Assembly (NCBI GenBank): GCA_963851295.1
Contig: CAWKOS010000009.1
Location: 310,001-374,000 of the forward strand
Direction of reading: 5' to 3'
Length of the DNA: 64,000 nucleotides
Source: JAOPZW01 sp963851295
GTDB lineage: Bacteria; Actinomycetota; Thermoleophilia; Solirubrobacterales; Solirubrobacteraceae
Below are positions 22,162 through 31,095 of the stretch, one piece after another (the stretch's first letter is position 1; each line of letters opens with the position of its first letter). The notes beneath the pieces are model-generated. The model searched no databases. It was not told the DNA's origin and saw only the letters and a list, made by a program, of their open reading frames with translations. Both the position numbers and the translations under genes were made by a program.

Positions 22162-22991
22162 CCGCCCAGGGCCGCGCGGACGGCCTCCCAGGGGCGCAGC
22201 CGCGCCCGCGCGCGCAGGACGTCGTAGCCGTTGGACTCGACGCGGTCGAGCACGCGCGCGTAGACCGCGCGCGCCATCCGGACGCCCTGGGCCATCCCGG
22301 GCGCCAGGGCGCGCGCGACGCCTGCGGTGTCGGCGAACAGGCCGCGGGCCCGCGCCACCTCCTGCGCGACGCGCTCGCGCACCGGCTCGGTGGCCGCGCC
22401 GGCGCGCAGGTCGTCCTCGGGCAGGCCGGGCAGGTAGACGCGGTCGAGCTCCCAGTCGACCGGGACGTCGCGGATGAAGTTCGTCAGCTGGAAGGCGACG
22501 GCCAGCCGCGCCACGTCGTCGGGGTCCGGCGCCCCGAGCAGGGGGGCCATGACGCGGCCGACGGCGGCGGCGCTGCCCTCCATGTAGTCGTCGAGCTCGG
22601 CCCGTGAGGCGATCCGCACCGGCTCGTCGCAGTCCACGCGCATCGAGTCCATGTAGCGCCCGAGGTGCTGCAGCGGCAGCCCGTGACGCGGGCCGGCGTC
22701 CACGAGCGCCGCGATCACCGGATGGTCCGAGCGCCCCGCGGCCAGGCCGCGCTCGAGCTCGGCCTGCCAGGCGTCGAGGGCCTCGCGGCGGGCGCGGCCC
22801 GCCGGCGGGCGGCGCGGGCCGTCGGCGATCTGGTCCGCGCCGCGCACGAAGCCGTACAGGGCATGGACGGCGGGCTGCACGTCGCGCGGCAGGCAGCGCG
22901 TCGCGCAGTAGTAGGTCGGGTCGTGGCGGCGCTGCAGGCGCCGGCACGTCCGGTAGGACTCCTCCAGCCATGGATCGGCGACCACGGACAC
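22158..22991 (-). CDS. squalene/phytoene synthase family protein
   Basis: A 277-residue head-to-head prenyltransferase. It has YYCATRCLPRDVQPAVHALYGFVR, a first aspartate motif ADQIADG and a second, FIRDVPVDWELDRVYLP. In most relatives the first motif is DDxxD or DExxD; here the second position is Gln, which may alter metal binding. Start GTG at 22991, divergent from the ArsA-like gene (34 bp). Whether it makes phytoene, squalene or a precursor cannot be told. Confidence 0.85.
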   Translation of the reverse strand: MSVVADPWLEESYRTCRRLQRRHDPTYYCATRCLPRDVQPAVHALYGFVRGADQIADGPRRPPAGRARREALDAWQAELERGLAAGRSDHPVIAALVDAGPRHGLPLQHLGRYMDSMRVDCDEPVRIASRAELDDYMEGSAAAVGRVMAPLLGAPDPDDVARLAVAFQLTNFIRDVPVDWELDRVYLPGLPEDDLRAGAATEPVRERVAQEVARARGLFADTAGVARALAPGMAQGVRMARAVYARVLDRVESNGYDVLRARARLRPWEAVRAALGG

Positions 22992-23025
22992 GATGACGAG
23001 CCTACGGGGTACCCGGGTACAGGGG

Positions 23026-23949
23026 ATGACCTTCCTCGACGGCGTTGAGCTGGCCTACATCACCGGAAAGGGCGGCGTGGGCAAGACGACGGTCGCGCTG
23101 GCGACCGCGATGGCCGCTGCGCGCGACGGGCGCCGCGTCGTGCTCTGCGAGCTGGCAGGGCAGGCGCGCGCGGCGGCGCTCTTCGGCGCCCGGGCCCCGG
23201 AGGCCGGGCGCGAGCACCGCCTCGAGGACGGCCTCTGGGCCACGACCATCGACCCCGTGATGGCGCTCGAGGAGTGGGCGGCGCGCCAGATCGGCTCGCG
23301 CCGGCTCGTCGGGCTCATGACGCACTCCAACGCCTTTCACGCCTTCGTCAACGCCGCGCCGGGCGCGCGCGAGCTGGTCGCGATCACCAAGGCCTGGGAG
23401 CTCGGCCGCCCCCAGCGCTGGGTCAAGGGCCGCGGCGCCTACGACCTCGTGGTCGTCGACGGCCCGGCCAGCGGCCACGGCGTCGGGCTGCTGCGCACGC
23501 CGCGGACGTTCGCCGAGATCGCCCGTGTGGGGCCGATCGCGGCGCAGGCGCGCGAGGTCGTGGCGCTGCTCGAGGACCCGTCGCGCAGCGCCGTGATCGC
23601 CGTGGCGCTGCCGGCCGAGCTCTCGGTGAGCGAGGCGCTCGAGATCGAGCAGCGCGTCGACGACACCCTCGGGCGCCCGCTCGACGCGGTGGTCGTCAAC
23701 GGCGTGCTGCCGCGCCGCTTCAGCGCCGCCGAGCTCGACCGCCTCGCCGCGGCCGACGGCGCGGTCCCCGACGCGGTGACGGCGGCGGCGCGCCGCCAGC
23801 ACGGCCAGGCCACCGTCCAGCAGGGTCAGCTGCGCCGCCTGCGCCGCCACACGGCGGCGCACGTGGCGACGCTGCCCCATGTGGCCGCGCCCCGCCTCGG
23901 CCTCGACGACGTGTCCGCGCTGGCCGACGAGCTCGCGCGCCGGCTCTAG
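23026..23949 (+). CDS. ArsA-like anion-transporting ATPase family protein
   Basis: A 307-residue P-loop ATPase (deviant Walker A GKGGVGKTT, residues ~12-20) of the ArsA/GET3 family. Switch elements such as DLVVVDGPASGHGVG follow. Related actinobacterial proteins usually come as two neighbouring copies; only one is present here and the neighbours are unrelated. The ATG at 23026 fits the short lead before the P-loop; an upstream ATG at 22993 would add 11 unlikely residues. It is not an arsenite pump component by context, and its client is unknown. Confidence 0.82.
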   Translation: MTFLDGVELAYITGKGGVGKTTVALATAMAAARDGRRVVLCELAGQARAAALFGARAPEAGREHRLEDGLWATTIDPVMALEEWAARQIGSRRLVGLMTHSNAFHAFVNAAPGARELVAITKAWELGRPQRWVKGRGAYDLVVVDGPASGHGVGLLRTPRTFAEIARVGPIAAQAREVVALLEDPSRSAVIAVALPAELSVSEALEIEQRVDDTLGRPLDAVVVNGVLPRRFSAAELDRLAAADGAVPDAVTAAARRQHGQATVQQGQLRRLRRHTAAHVATLPHVAAPRLGLDDVSALADELARRL

Positions 23950-23953
23950 GCGC

Positions 23954-24658
23954 TCACCACAGGTAGCGCGTGGGCAGCGCGCGCTCGACGGCGGCCCCGT
24001 CGTCGCGGCGCTCGACGCGGTACCCGCGCGCCCCCTCGCGCGAGGCGACGACCTCGACGAGCTCCTCGCTGCCCGCGAAGCGCAGCGCCACGCCGTCGTC
24101 GGCCGCGTAGCCGGCGGGGAAGCCCGCGGCCACCAGGCGGTGGTAGACGGGCCGGCGCTGCTCCTCGCCGTCGTAGTGCGGGCAGGCGCTGCCGGCGACG
24201 AAGCCCAACCCGTCGTTGAGCGGGTTCAGCGCCGGGCCGAACGAGTCGGTGACCGAGGCCTCGAACCAGCAGTTCATGCCGGCGCTGACGCCGCAGAGGA
24301 CCGCGCCGGCGTCGAGCGCCTCGCGCAGGATCTCGTCGAGCCCGTGTGCGCGCCAGACGGCCAGCAGCGAGGCGGTGTTGCCGCCGCCGACGTAGATGAC
24401 GTCCTGCTCGAGCACGAACGCGCGCAGGTCGCCGACGCTGCGGTTGAAGAGCGCCAGGTCGGTGGCGCGGCAGTCGTGCTCGGCGAAGGCGCGATAGAAG
24501 CGGGCGACGTAGCCCTCGGCGTCGCCGCTGCCGCTGGGAACGAAGCAGACGCTGGGGTGCTCGCGGCGCGCGAGCGAGATCACGTAGAGGTCGAGCAGCG
24601 GGTTGTCGGGCTCCTGCGAGAAGCCCCCGCCGCCCATGGCCACGATGGCGCCGCTCAT
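23954..24658 (-). CDS. pepE: peptidase E-like serine peptidase (family S51)
   Basis: A 234-residue protein with VAMGGGGFSQEPDNPLLD, IYVGGGNTASLLAVW and the nucleophile Ser in LCGVSAGMNCWFE, the typical S51 strand-turn-helix. PHYDGEEQRRPVY holds the conserved His region. Relatives cleave Asp-X dipeptides or cyanophycin. ATG at 24658 overlaps the era stop (ATGA). Confidence 0.88.
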   Translation of the reverse strand: MSGAIVAMGGGGFSQEPDNPLLDLYVISLARREHPSVCFVPSGSGDAEGYVARFYRAFAEHDCRATDLALFNRSVGDLRAFVLEQDVIYVGGGNTASLLAVWRAHGLDEILREALDAGAVLCGVSAGMNCWFEASVTDSFGPALNPLNDGLGFVAGSACPHYDGEEQRRPVYHRLVAAGFPAGYAADDGVALRFAGSEELVEVVASREGARGYRVERRDDGAAVERALPTRYLW

Positions 24659-25551
24659 TCGATCCCCAGGCGGTCCAGCAGCGCCTCGTCGGCGCGCCAT
24701 CCGCGGCGCACGCGCACCGAGAGGTCCAGGTGCACGCGCGTGCCCAGCTCGCGCTCGAGCTCGCGCCGCGCCGCGATCCCGACGGCCTTGATCATCCGCC
24801 CGCCCGAGCCGATCAGGATGCCCTTCTGCGACTCGGCCTCGACCCACACCAGCGCGCGCACCACGGTCAGGTCGTCGTCGCGCTCCTCGAGCTCGTCGAT
24901 GACGACCTCGACGGAGTGCGGGACCTCCTGGAAGGTACGCCGCAGCACCTGCTCGCGCACGAGCTCGGCGAGCATCACGTCGCGCGGCTGGTCGGACTGC
25001 TCCTGCGGCGGGAAGAGGAAGGGGCCTGCGGGCATGAGCGAGGCGAGATGGTCGCGCAACTCGGCCACGCCACGCCCGGTGCGCGCGCTGACGGGGAAGA
25101 TCTCCTCGGCGATGTCGAGCTGCGACGCGTCGCTGAGCGCCTGGACGGTGTGGGGCCGGTCGAGGCGGTCGATCTTGTTGACCGCGAGCACCACGGGGAC
25201 GCCGGCGCCGCGCAGCGCGCCGGCGATGAAGCGGTCGCCGGGGCCCACGCCCTCCTGGCCGTTGAGGACGAAGAGCGCGGCGTCGGACTCGGCGAGCTCG
25301 GCCTCGACGCGGCGCTGCATGCGCTCGGTGAGCGCGTCGCGCGGGCGCTGGACGCCGGGGAGGTCGACGAGCACGAGCTGGGCCTCCTCGGAGGTCGCCA
25401 CCCCGCGGATCGCGCGGCGCGTGGTCTGCGGCTTGTCGGAGACGATCGCGACCTTGCGCCCCACCATGCCGTTGACGAGCGTCGACTTGCCGACGTTCGG
25501 GCGCCCGGCGAGCGCGACGAAGCCCGCCCGCGTGGCCGTCGGCGCTACCAC
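24655..25551 (-). CDS. era: GTPase Era
   Basis: A 298-residue GTPase for 30S assembly and 16S rRNA 3'-end maturation. G1 GRPNVGKSTLVN, the switch region KPQTTRRAIRG, G3 VDLPGV, G4 NKIDRL and G5 VSARTG are present. A C-terminal KH domain carries GILIGSGGRMIKAVG, with the GxxG loop. GTG start at 25551; overlaps ybeY by seven bases. Confidence 0.96.
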   Translation of the reverse strand: MVAPTATRAGFVALAGRPNVGKSTLVNGMVGRKVAIVSDKPQTTRRAIRGVATSEEAQLVLVDLPGVQRPRDALTERMQRRVEAELAESDAALFVLNGQEGVGPGDRFIAGALRGAGVPVVLAVNKIDRLDRPHTVQALSDASQLDIAEEIFPVSARTGRGVAELRDHLASLMPAGPFLFPPQEQSDQPRDVMLAELVREQVLRRTFQEVPHSVEVVIDELEERDDDLTVVRALVWVEAESQKGILIGSGGRMIKAVGIAARRELERELGTRVHLDLSVRVRRGWRADEALLDRLGIE

Positions 25552-25928
25552 TTCAGGAGCTCCGCCTGGAGGGCGAGCATCTCGCCCTCGTCGCTCTCGT
25601 GGTCCATGCCCGTGAGGTGCAGCGCGCCGTGGACCACCGCCTCGCGCATGTCCTCGGTGTGCTCGGGGCAGATGACGATGTCGCCCAGCTCGCGCGGGCC
25701 GGCGGCCGGGCCCTCGCCGTCGATGGGGAAGGAGAGCACGTCGGTCGGCCCCTCCTTGCCGCGGAACTCCTCGTTGAGCGAGGCGATCCGATCCGGCGGG
25801 ACGTACTCGACGGCGACGTGGCCCTCCTGCACCCCCGCGGAGGCGAAGGCGATGCCGACCATGCGCTCGACCTCGGCGCGCGAGGGCGCGCCCGGGCCGC
25901 CGTCGCCGATGACCTCGACGTCGAGCAC
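25545..25928 (-). CDS. ybeY: endoribonuclease YbeY (16S rRNA maturation)
   Basis: A 127-residue UPF0054 metalloenzyme. The zinc-binding motif HGALHLTGMDHESDEGEM has the three conserved His residues; EEFRGKEGPTDVLSFP is also diagnostic. GTG start at 25928, four bases after the phoH stop. Sits between phoH and era, the common order in bacteria. Confidence 0.95.
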   Translation of the reverse strand: MLDVEVIGDGGPGAPSRAEVERMVGIAFASAGVQEGHVAVEYVPPDRIASLNEEFRGKEGPTDVLSFPIDGEGPAAGPRELGDIVICPEHTEDMREAVVHGALHLTGMDHESDEGEMLALQAELLKW

Positions 25929-25932
25929 TCGC

Positions 25933-26919
25933 CTAGGCCCGGCGGCGGTCGGGTTGCTGCGCGGGACGCAGCTCGGGTGCCGCGCGCTCCGAGTGCTCGT
26001 TGTAGGCCTCGACGATGCGCTGCACGAGACGGTGGCGCACGACGTCGGCGCCGCCGAAGCGCACGAACTCGACCCCCTCGACCGCGCCGAGGATCTCGCT
26101 GACGACCACGAGGCCCGAGCGCTGGTCGCGCGGCAGGTCGATCTGCGTGATGTCGCCGGTGATGACCATCTTCGAGTTGAAGCCCAGGCGCGTGAGGAAC
26201 ATCTTCATCTGCTCGGGGCTCGTGTTCTGCGCCTCGTCGAGGATCACGAACGAGTCATTGAGCGTACGCCCGCGCATGAAGGCCAGCGGCGCCACCTCGA
26301 TGACGTTGCGCTCGAGATGGGTGGCGACCTTCTCGGGGTCGATCATGTCGTGCAGCGCATCGAAGAGCGGCCGCAGGTAGGGATCGATCTTCGCCATCAG
26401 GTCGCCGGGCAGGAAGCCCAGGCGCTCGCCCGCCTCGACGGCCGGGCGCGTGAGGATGATGCGGTTGACCTCGCGGCGGCTGAGGGCGGCCGCGGCCATC
26501 GCCACGGCGAGGAAGGTCTTGCCGGTGCCCGCCGGGCCGATCCCGAAGGTGATCGTGTTGCGGCGGATCGAGTCGACGTAGCGCTTCTGGTTGACCGTCT
26601 TGGGCGCCACCTTGGTCGAGCGGTGGCGCCAGACGACGTCCTCGAGCACCTCGGCGGGCGACTCGTGCTGGTCGAGGGCGTCGGTGACCGCGGCGATCGT
26701 CCCCTCGGCGATCTCGTGGCCCTGCGCGATGAGCTCGGAGAGCTCGCGCACGACGACGGCCGCGGCGGCGACCGCCTCGGCCTCGCCGTCGAGGGTGATC
26801 ACGTTGCCGCGCAGGAAGAGCTCGCAGTCGACGTGGCCCTCGAGCGCGCGCAGGATCTGGTCGTTGGAGCCGCTCAACGCCGCGGCGACCTCGTTGGAGA
26901 CCTCGAGCTGGCGGCGCAT
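25933..26919 (-). CDS. phoH: PhoH-like ATPase/helicase-type protein
   Basis: A 328-residue protein. The N-terminal ~100 residues include a KH-like segment; the P-loop ATPase domain shows FGIGPAGTGKTFLAVA (Walker A), RPAVEAGERLGFLPGDL, SFVILDEAQNTSPEQMK (Walker B) and MVITGDITQIDLP. PhoH-like proteins are linked with RNA metabolism together with YbeY. The ATG at 26919 shares one base with the stop of the upstream yqeY-like gene. Confidence 0.93.
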   Translation of the reverse strand: MRRQLEVSNEVAAALSGSNDQILRALEGHVDCELFLRGNVITLDGEAEAVAAAAVVVRELSELIAQGHEIAEGTIAAVTDALDQHESPAEVLEDVVWRHRSTKVAPKTVNQKRYVDSIRRNTITFGIGPAGTGKTFLAVAMAAAALSRREVNRIILTRPAVEAGERLGFLPGDLMAKIDPYLRPLFDALHDMIDPEKVATHLERNVIEVAPLAFMRGRTLNDSFVILDEAQNTSPEQMKMFLTRLGFNSKMVITGDITQIDLPRDQRSGLVVVSEILGAVEGVEFVRFGGADVVRHRLVQRIVEAYNEHSERAAPELRPAQQPDRRRA

Positions 26920-27350
26920 CAGCTGCGCAACGCCTCCTGGGCGAGGGCGGACACGCGCTTGCCGTCGGCACGCCCGGCAACGCGCGCCATCGAGGCCTTC
27001 ATGACCTGGCCCATGTCCTTGGGCGAGCTGGCGCCGGTCTCGGTCACGGCGGCGGCGACGATCTCGCGCAGCTCGTCGTCGGAGAGCTCGGCCGGCAGGT
27101 AGGCCTCGATCACCTGCGCCTCGGACTCCTCGGCCTCGGCGAGCTCGGGCCGGCCGCCCTCGCGGAAGGCCGCGGCCGCCTCGTGGCGACGCTTGCGCTC
27201 GCGGCGCATCACCGCGAGCTCGTCGCCGTCGCCCTCCTTGGCCGCCTTCTGCAGCTCGGAGAGCACGAGGCGCAGCGCCGAGACGCGCTCCTTGTCGCCC
27301 GCCTTCATCGAGGCGGTGAGGTCCTGCTTGACCCGGTCGGCCAACTCCAC
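26919..27350 (-). CDS. GatB/YqeY domain-containing protein
   Basis: A 143-residue helical protein of the YqeY type. LADRVKQDLTASMKAGDKERVSALRLVLSEL is the typical N-terminus, and AYLPAELSDDELREIVAAAV plus KDMGQVMKASM are family hallmarks. It may aid tRNA-dependent amidation; the role of stand-alone YqeY is unsettled. The only sensible start is GTG at 27350. Confidence 0.9.
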   Translation of the reverse strand: MELADRVKQDLTASMKAGDKERVSALRLVLSELQKAAKEGDGDELAVMRRERKRRHEAAAAFREGGRPELAEAEESEAQVIEAYLPAELSDDELREIVAAAVTETGASSPKDMGQVMKASMARVAGRADGKRVSALAQEALRS

Positions 27351-27429
27351 TGCGCCGATGATAGAACCGTCGGCGGGCACGTCCGCGTCCGGACTCAAGC
27401 GAGCGCCGCGATCCGCCGACCTGAAGGGC

Positions 27430-28410
27430 ATGCGAGCCCTCCTGGGCGCGGTCCTCCTCGCGCTTGCCATCGCCTCCCCCGCCGCCGCCGCCACGCGGCC
27501 CGGCGCGTGGGATCGCCACGACCAGCGCTCCGTCGCGGACGCCGGCGTGCTGGTCGCTCTCGACGACGGCCAGTTCCACGGCGAGCGCCCGCTGGCCGGC
27601 GGCCAGCTGCGCGGCGCGCTCCACGCGCTCGCCGGCCGGCTGGCCGTCGCGCCGGTGCCGGCGCCCTCGGGCCACGTCAGCGTCGCGGGCTTCGACCGCC
27701 TGCTCGTCGACCAGCTCGGCCTGGCCGACGTCGCCGCCGCGGTGCAGGCGCAGGCGCGCCACGCGGGCCTGCGGCCCCCGCCGCGCTTCGGCGGCGAGGT
27801 CGTGGCGCGGATGCTGGGCCTGCGCTTCAACCACCCGGCCGACGACGAGCGCGACGAGCTCTATCCCTGGGAGCCGATCACGCGCGCCGAGGCCGCCTAC
27901 TCGTTCGCCCGCGTCCTGGACTTCGGCGACTGGGAGGTCGAGTCGGTGCGCCAGACGCTCGCGCGCTTCGTCCTGCCGCGCTACTCCGCCCGCCAGCTGC
28001 GCCCGCTGCGCATCGCCGTGCAGCGCATCGGCATGCCCTACATCTGGGGCGGCACCCTCGACCGTCCCGGCGGCTGGCAGGTGCGCGGCGGCTACGACTG
28101 CTCGGGCTTCGCGTGGCGCGTGTTCAAGGAGACCGGCCTGGCCCACATCCAAGGGCGCACCGCGGCCCAGCAGGCCGCCGAGATCCCGCGCTCGCGGCGC
28201 CTGCGCCTGTCCCAGGTGCGCCCCGCCGACCTGCTCTTCTTCGGCCCTGGCCGCTTCTGGCAGAAGGCGACGGAGCGGCGCATCGTCCACGAGGGCATCG
28301 CGCTCAGCCCGGAGTGGATGATCCACTCCAGCGCCCAGGGCGTGTACGTCTCACCGCTCTTCGACGCCTGGCGCGCCCGCGAGTTCAGCTGGGCCCGCCG
28401 CGTCGTCTAG
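27430..28410 (+). CDS. secreted NlpC/P60-family cell wall peptidase
   Basis: A 326-residue exported protein. Residues 1-21 form a signal peptide (ALLGAVLLALAIASPAAAA). The middle (~40-190) has weak repeats like an SLH or putative wall-binding module, including YPWEPITRAEAAYSFARVL. The C-terminal NlpC/P60 domain has the catalytic Cys in GGYDCSGFAWRVF, a preceding GMPYIWGGT and the His in RRIVHEGIAL. Likely a peptidoglycan endopeptidase. Divergent from the yqeY-like gene with 79 bp between. Confidence 0.88.
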   Translation: MRALLGAVLLALAIASPAAAATRPGAWDRHDQRSVADAGVLVALDDGQFHGERPLAGGQLRGALHALAGRLAVAPVPAPSGHVSVAGFDRLLVDQLGLADVAAAVQAQARHAGLRPPPRFGGEVVARMLGLRFNHPADDERDELYPWEPITRAEAAYSFARVLDFGDWEVESVRQTLARFVLPRYSARQLRPLRIAVQRIGMPYIWGGTLDRPGGWQVRGGYDCSGFAWRVFKETGLAHIQGRTAAQQAAEIPRSRRLRLSQVRPADLLFFGPGRFWQKATERRIVHEGIALSPEWMIHSSAQGVYVSPLFDAWRAREFSWARRVV

Positions 28411-28715
28411 TTGCAGTTCCGGAGCACGTTGTTCGCGGTCGCTGGCGGCGCCGGCACGAAGAGCTCACCGAGGGAAGGAAGTCAGCGGCGGTGCGGGGCG
28501 CGAGTTGCTCCCGTTCGGGCTCGGGCACGGTCCGCGTGGGCATTGAAGGATTGTGCGCGTTCTGGGGCCCACAACCGTTCAATCGGTGGCCGCAGGCGCT
28601 GGCGACGCCGCTCACGTTCCGCGCCGCTGGTCGCTTCGTTTCTTTCGATGCCTTGGCCGCGCGCGGCCGCGTCGCCCGCGAGTGCCTCCCGGAACAGCCT
28701 GCTCAGGAACTACAG
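28411..28715. other. 305-bp gap without a supported gene
   Basis: Open frames of 60-100 codons exist on both strands but none has family motifs or good codon pattern. No tRNA or convincing terminator hairpin was found. It lies between convergent genes, so it may be spacer or decayed sequence. Confidence 0.4.
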
Positions 28716-29195
28716 CTAGTTCAGCTTCGCCCGCACGCGGCGCAGGTCGGCCTCCAGGCGCTCGCGCGTGGGGCCGTCGAACGGGAGCGCGAGGCGCAGC
28801 TCGGCCGCGCGCAGGGCCCACGTGACGTGGCCGACGCGCTCGGCGCGCTCGCCGATGCGGTTGAGGATCCGCGCCGCGACCTGGTGGCAGCACTGCCAGG
28901 CGACCGGCGCGTCGAGGGCGCGCGCGTCGCGGATCGCCGCGGTGGCGGGGTCGACGAGCAGCGGCTCGGCCAGGGCGCGGTGGGCGACGAAGGCGCCGCA
29001 GGCGCCGGCCACGACGCCGACCGCCAGCCCGGCGCGGCGTCCGGCCTCCGCACAGGCGATGGCGAGCAGCAGCGGATGCCCGGCGCCACCCGCCACCACG
29101 CGGTCGAGCAGCAGGTCGTCGATGGCCGAGGAGAGGGTGATCGCGGGACGGTCGGGAATAGCGGGGCTCAGCGGCGCAACAGGAGCGCGACCCAC
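28716..29195 (-). CDS. SirB1/transglutaminase-like family protein, start uncertain
   Basis: About 159 residues. The pattern SSAIDDLLLDRVVAGGAGHPLLLAIACAEA, then AGLAVGVVAGACGAFVAH, EPLLVDPATAA and ARILNRIGERAE resembles SirB1-type proteins, which carry a non-catalytic transglutaminase-like domain. No ATG is available. The only early start is a GTG at 29195, which lies 28 bp inside the end of prmA; a GTG further in (in DRVV) would drop the first helix. Function unknown; likely co-expressed with prmA. Confidence 0.6.
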   Translation of the reverse strand: MGRAPVAPLSPAIPDRPAITLSSAIDDLLLDRVVAGGAGHPLLLAIACAEAGRRAGLAVGVVAGACGAFVAHRALAEPLLVDPATAAIRDARALDAPVAWQCCHQVAARILNRIGERAERVGHVTWALRAAELRLALPFDGPTRERLEADLRRVRAKLN

Positions 29196-29974
29196 TCGCC
29201 GCCGGCGCGGCGCTGCGTCTCGTGCAGGCCGTGGCGCGCGAAGGCGGCGGCGACCTCGTCGCCCTCGCGGACGAGCAGGCCGGAGGCGATGAGCGCGTCC
29301 GGCGCCGCGCCCGCGAAGCCGTCGGCGGCGACGCGCAGCAGCAGCGGGCGCAGGAGGTTGGCGAGCACGGTCGGCGCGCCCGGCGCGGGGCCGTCGCGCA
29401 GCAGGTCGTGGCGGCGCGCCCCGACGACGACGCCGTTGGCGGCGGCGTTGTCGAGCGTCGCCTGGACCGACTCGCGCTCGTGATCGATCCCGAGGACCGG
29501 CGCCCAGCCGAGCTTCGCCGCCGCGATCGCCAGGACGCCGGAGCCGCAGCCGACGTCGACCAGCGCGCCGCCGGGCTCGAGCTCGCGCAGCAGCTCCAGG
29601 CACAACCGGGTGGTCGGGTGCGCACCCGTGCCGAAGGCCTGGGCGGGGTCGATGACCACGTCGAGCAGGCCCGCGCGCGGCGGCGCCCACGGCGGGCGCA
29701 CGAGCAGCCCGCCGACCTCGACCGGCTCGTGGAAGGCCTTCCAGCGCTCGTCCCAGTCGTCGGCGACCTCGGTCGTCGTCACCTCGACGAGCGCGCCGCC
29801 CGCGGCCGCGCGCAGGTCCGGCAGCTCGGGCAGTTCGCCCGGCGCGCCGTAGACCGCGTACTCCACGACGTCGCCGTCCTCGCGCTCCTCCACCCCGCCG
29901 GGCGCCAGCTCCAGCAGCTCGGCGAGCACGAGCTCGGCCTCCTCGCGCCGCACGCGCAGCGCCAGTCGGATCAT
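29168..29974 (-). CDS. prmA: ribosomal protein L11 methyltransferase
   Basis: A 268-residue SAM-dependent methyltransferase. The N-terminal ~90 residues form the L11-binding domain ending in DDWDERWKAFHEPVEVG. The catalytic domain has IDPAQAFGTGAHPTT and LVDVGCGSGVLAIAAAKLGW (SAM motif I), and VLANLLRPLLLR in place of the usual ANIL motif. ATG at 29974 overlaps the dnaJ stop. Confidence 0.94.
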   Translation of the reverse strand: MIRLALRVRREEAELVLAELLELAPGGVEEREDGDVVEYAVYGAPGELPELPDLRAAAGGALVEVTTTEVADDWDERWKAFHEPVEVGGLLVRPPWAPPRAGLLDVVIDPAQAFGTGAHPTTRLCLELLRELEPGGALVDVGCGSGVLAIAAAKLGWAPVLGIDHERESVQATLDNAAANGVVVGARRHDLLRDGPAPGAPTVLANLLRPLLLRVAADGFAGAAPDALIASGLLVREGDEVAAAFARHGLHETQRRAGGEWVALLLRR

Positions 29975-31095
29975 CCCAGCAGGCGCTTGAGCTTGCCCAG
30001 CAGCGACTCGTCGGTGCGCAGGTTCTCGGCGGTCATCGAGTCGGCCAGCTCCTGGGCGAGGCGGCGCTGGTCCTTGCTGAGCTTGCGCGGCACGACGACG
30101 TTGACCACCACGCGCAGGTCGCCGTGGCGGCCCGGGCGGCGCAGGCGCGGCATGCCCTTGCCGCCGACGGTGAGGACCGACCCCGGCTGCGTGCCCGCGG
30201 CCACCTCGACGTCGACGTCGCCGTCCAGCGACGGCGCCGACAGCGTCGCGCCCAGCGCGGCGACGGGAGCGGGCACGTCGAGCACGGTGACGAGGTCGTC
30301 GCCGTCGCGAACGAAGCGCGCGTCGGGCTGCACGTGGACGAGGACATACAGGTCGCCGGCCGGGCCGCCACGCTCGCCGGCGTGGCCGCGGCCGGCCAGG
30401 CGGACGCGCTGGCCGTCGCCGATCCCGGCGGGGACGTCGACGCGCAAGGTCCGCCGTCGCACCTCGCGCCCGCGCCCGTCGCACTGCGGGCACGGCTGCT
30501 CGGGGACCTTGCCCTCGCCGCCGCAGACGTCGCAGGCGACCTGGCGCACGACCTGCCCGAAGGGCGAGCGCGACACGGCCTGCAGGACGCCCGCGCCGCC
30601 GCAGCGCTCGCAGGTGACGATCGGCGTCCCGGGCTCGGCGCCGTTGCCGTGGCAGCGCTCGCAGGCCTCGATGGCCTCGAAGCTGAGCTCGACCTCGGCG
30701 CCCGTCGCCGCCTGTGCGAGCGTGACCTCGGCGCTGACGGCGACGTCGCCGCCCTGCATCGGGCCCCCGCGCGCGGCGGCGCCGAAGGCGCTGCCGAAGA
30801 AGGCGTCGAAGAGGTCGGAGATCGAGCCGAAGCCCTCGAAGTTGGGCGCGAAGCCGCCCGAGCGCAGGCCGTCGTGGCCGTAGCGGTCGTAGGTCGCGCG
30901 GCGCTCGGCGTCCGAGAGGATCTCGTAGGCCTCGGCGGCCTCCTTGAACTTCTCCTCGGCGTCGGGGTCGTGGCGGTTGACGTCGGGATGCAGCTCGCGC
31001 GCCAGGCGCCGGAAGGCCTTCTTGATCTCGCCCTCGCCGGCGTCGCGGCCGACGCCGAGCACCTCGTAGGGATCTCGCGGTCGGGTGCCGGCCAT
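29971..31095 (-). CDS. dnaJ: molecular chaperone DnaJ
   Basis: A 374-residue Hsp70 co-chaperone. The J domain (residues ~8-72) has the HPD motif (RELHPDVNRHD). A short G/F region follows. The zinc domain has four CxxCxGxG repeats: CERCHGNG, CERCGGAG, CDVCGGEG and CPQCDGRG. C-terminal substrate-binding domains complete the protein. It directly follows hrcA, sharing one base, so heat control by HrcA is likely, although no CIRCE element was seen. Confidence 0.96.
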   Translation of the reverse strand: MAGTRPRDPYEVLGVGRDAGEGEIKKAFRRLARELHPDVNRHDPDAEEKFKEAAEAYEILSDAERRATYDRYGHDGLRSGGFAPNFEGFGSISDLFDAFFGSAFGAAARGGPMQGGDVAVSAEVTLAQAATGAEVELSFEAIEACERCHGNGAEPGTPIVTCERCGGAGVLQAVSRSPFGQVVRQVACDVCGGEGKVPEQPCPQCDGRGREVRRRTLRVDVPAGIGDGQRVRLAGRGHAGERGGPAGDLYVLVHVQPDARFVRDGDDLVTVLDVPAPVAALGATLSAPSLDGDVDVEVAAGTQPGSVLTVGGKGMPRLRRPGRHGDLRVVVNVVVPRKLSKDQRRLAQELADSMTAENLRTDESLLGKLKRLLG

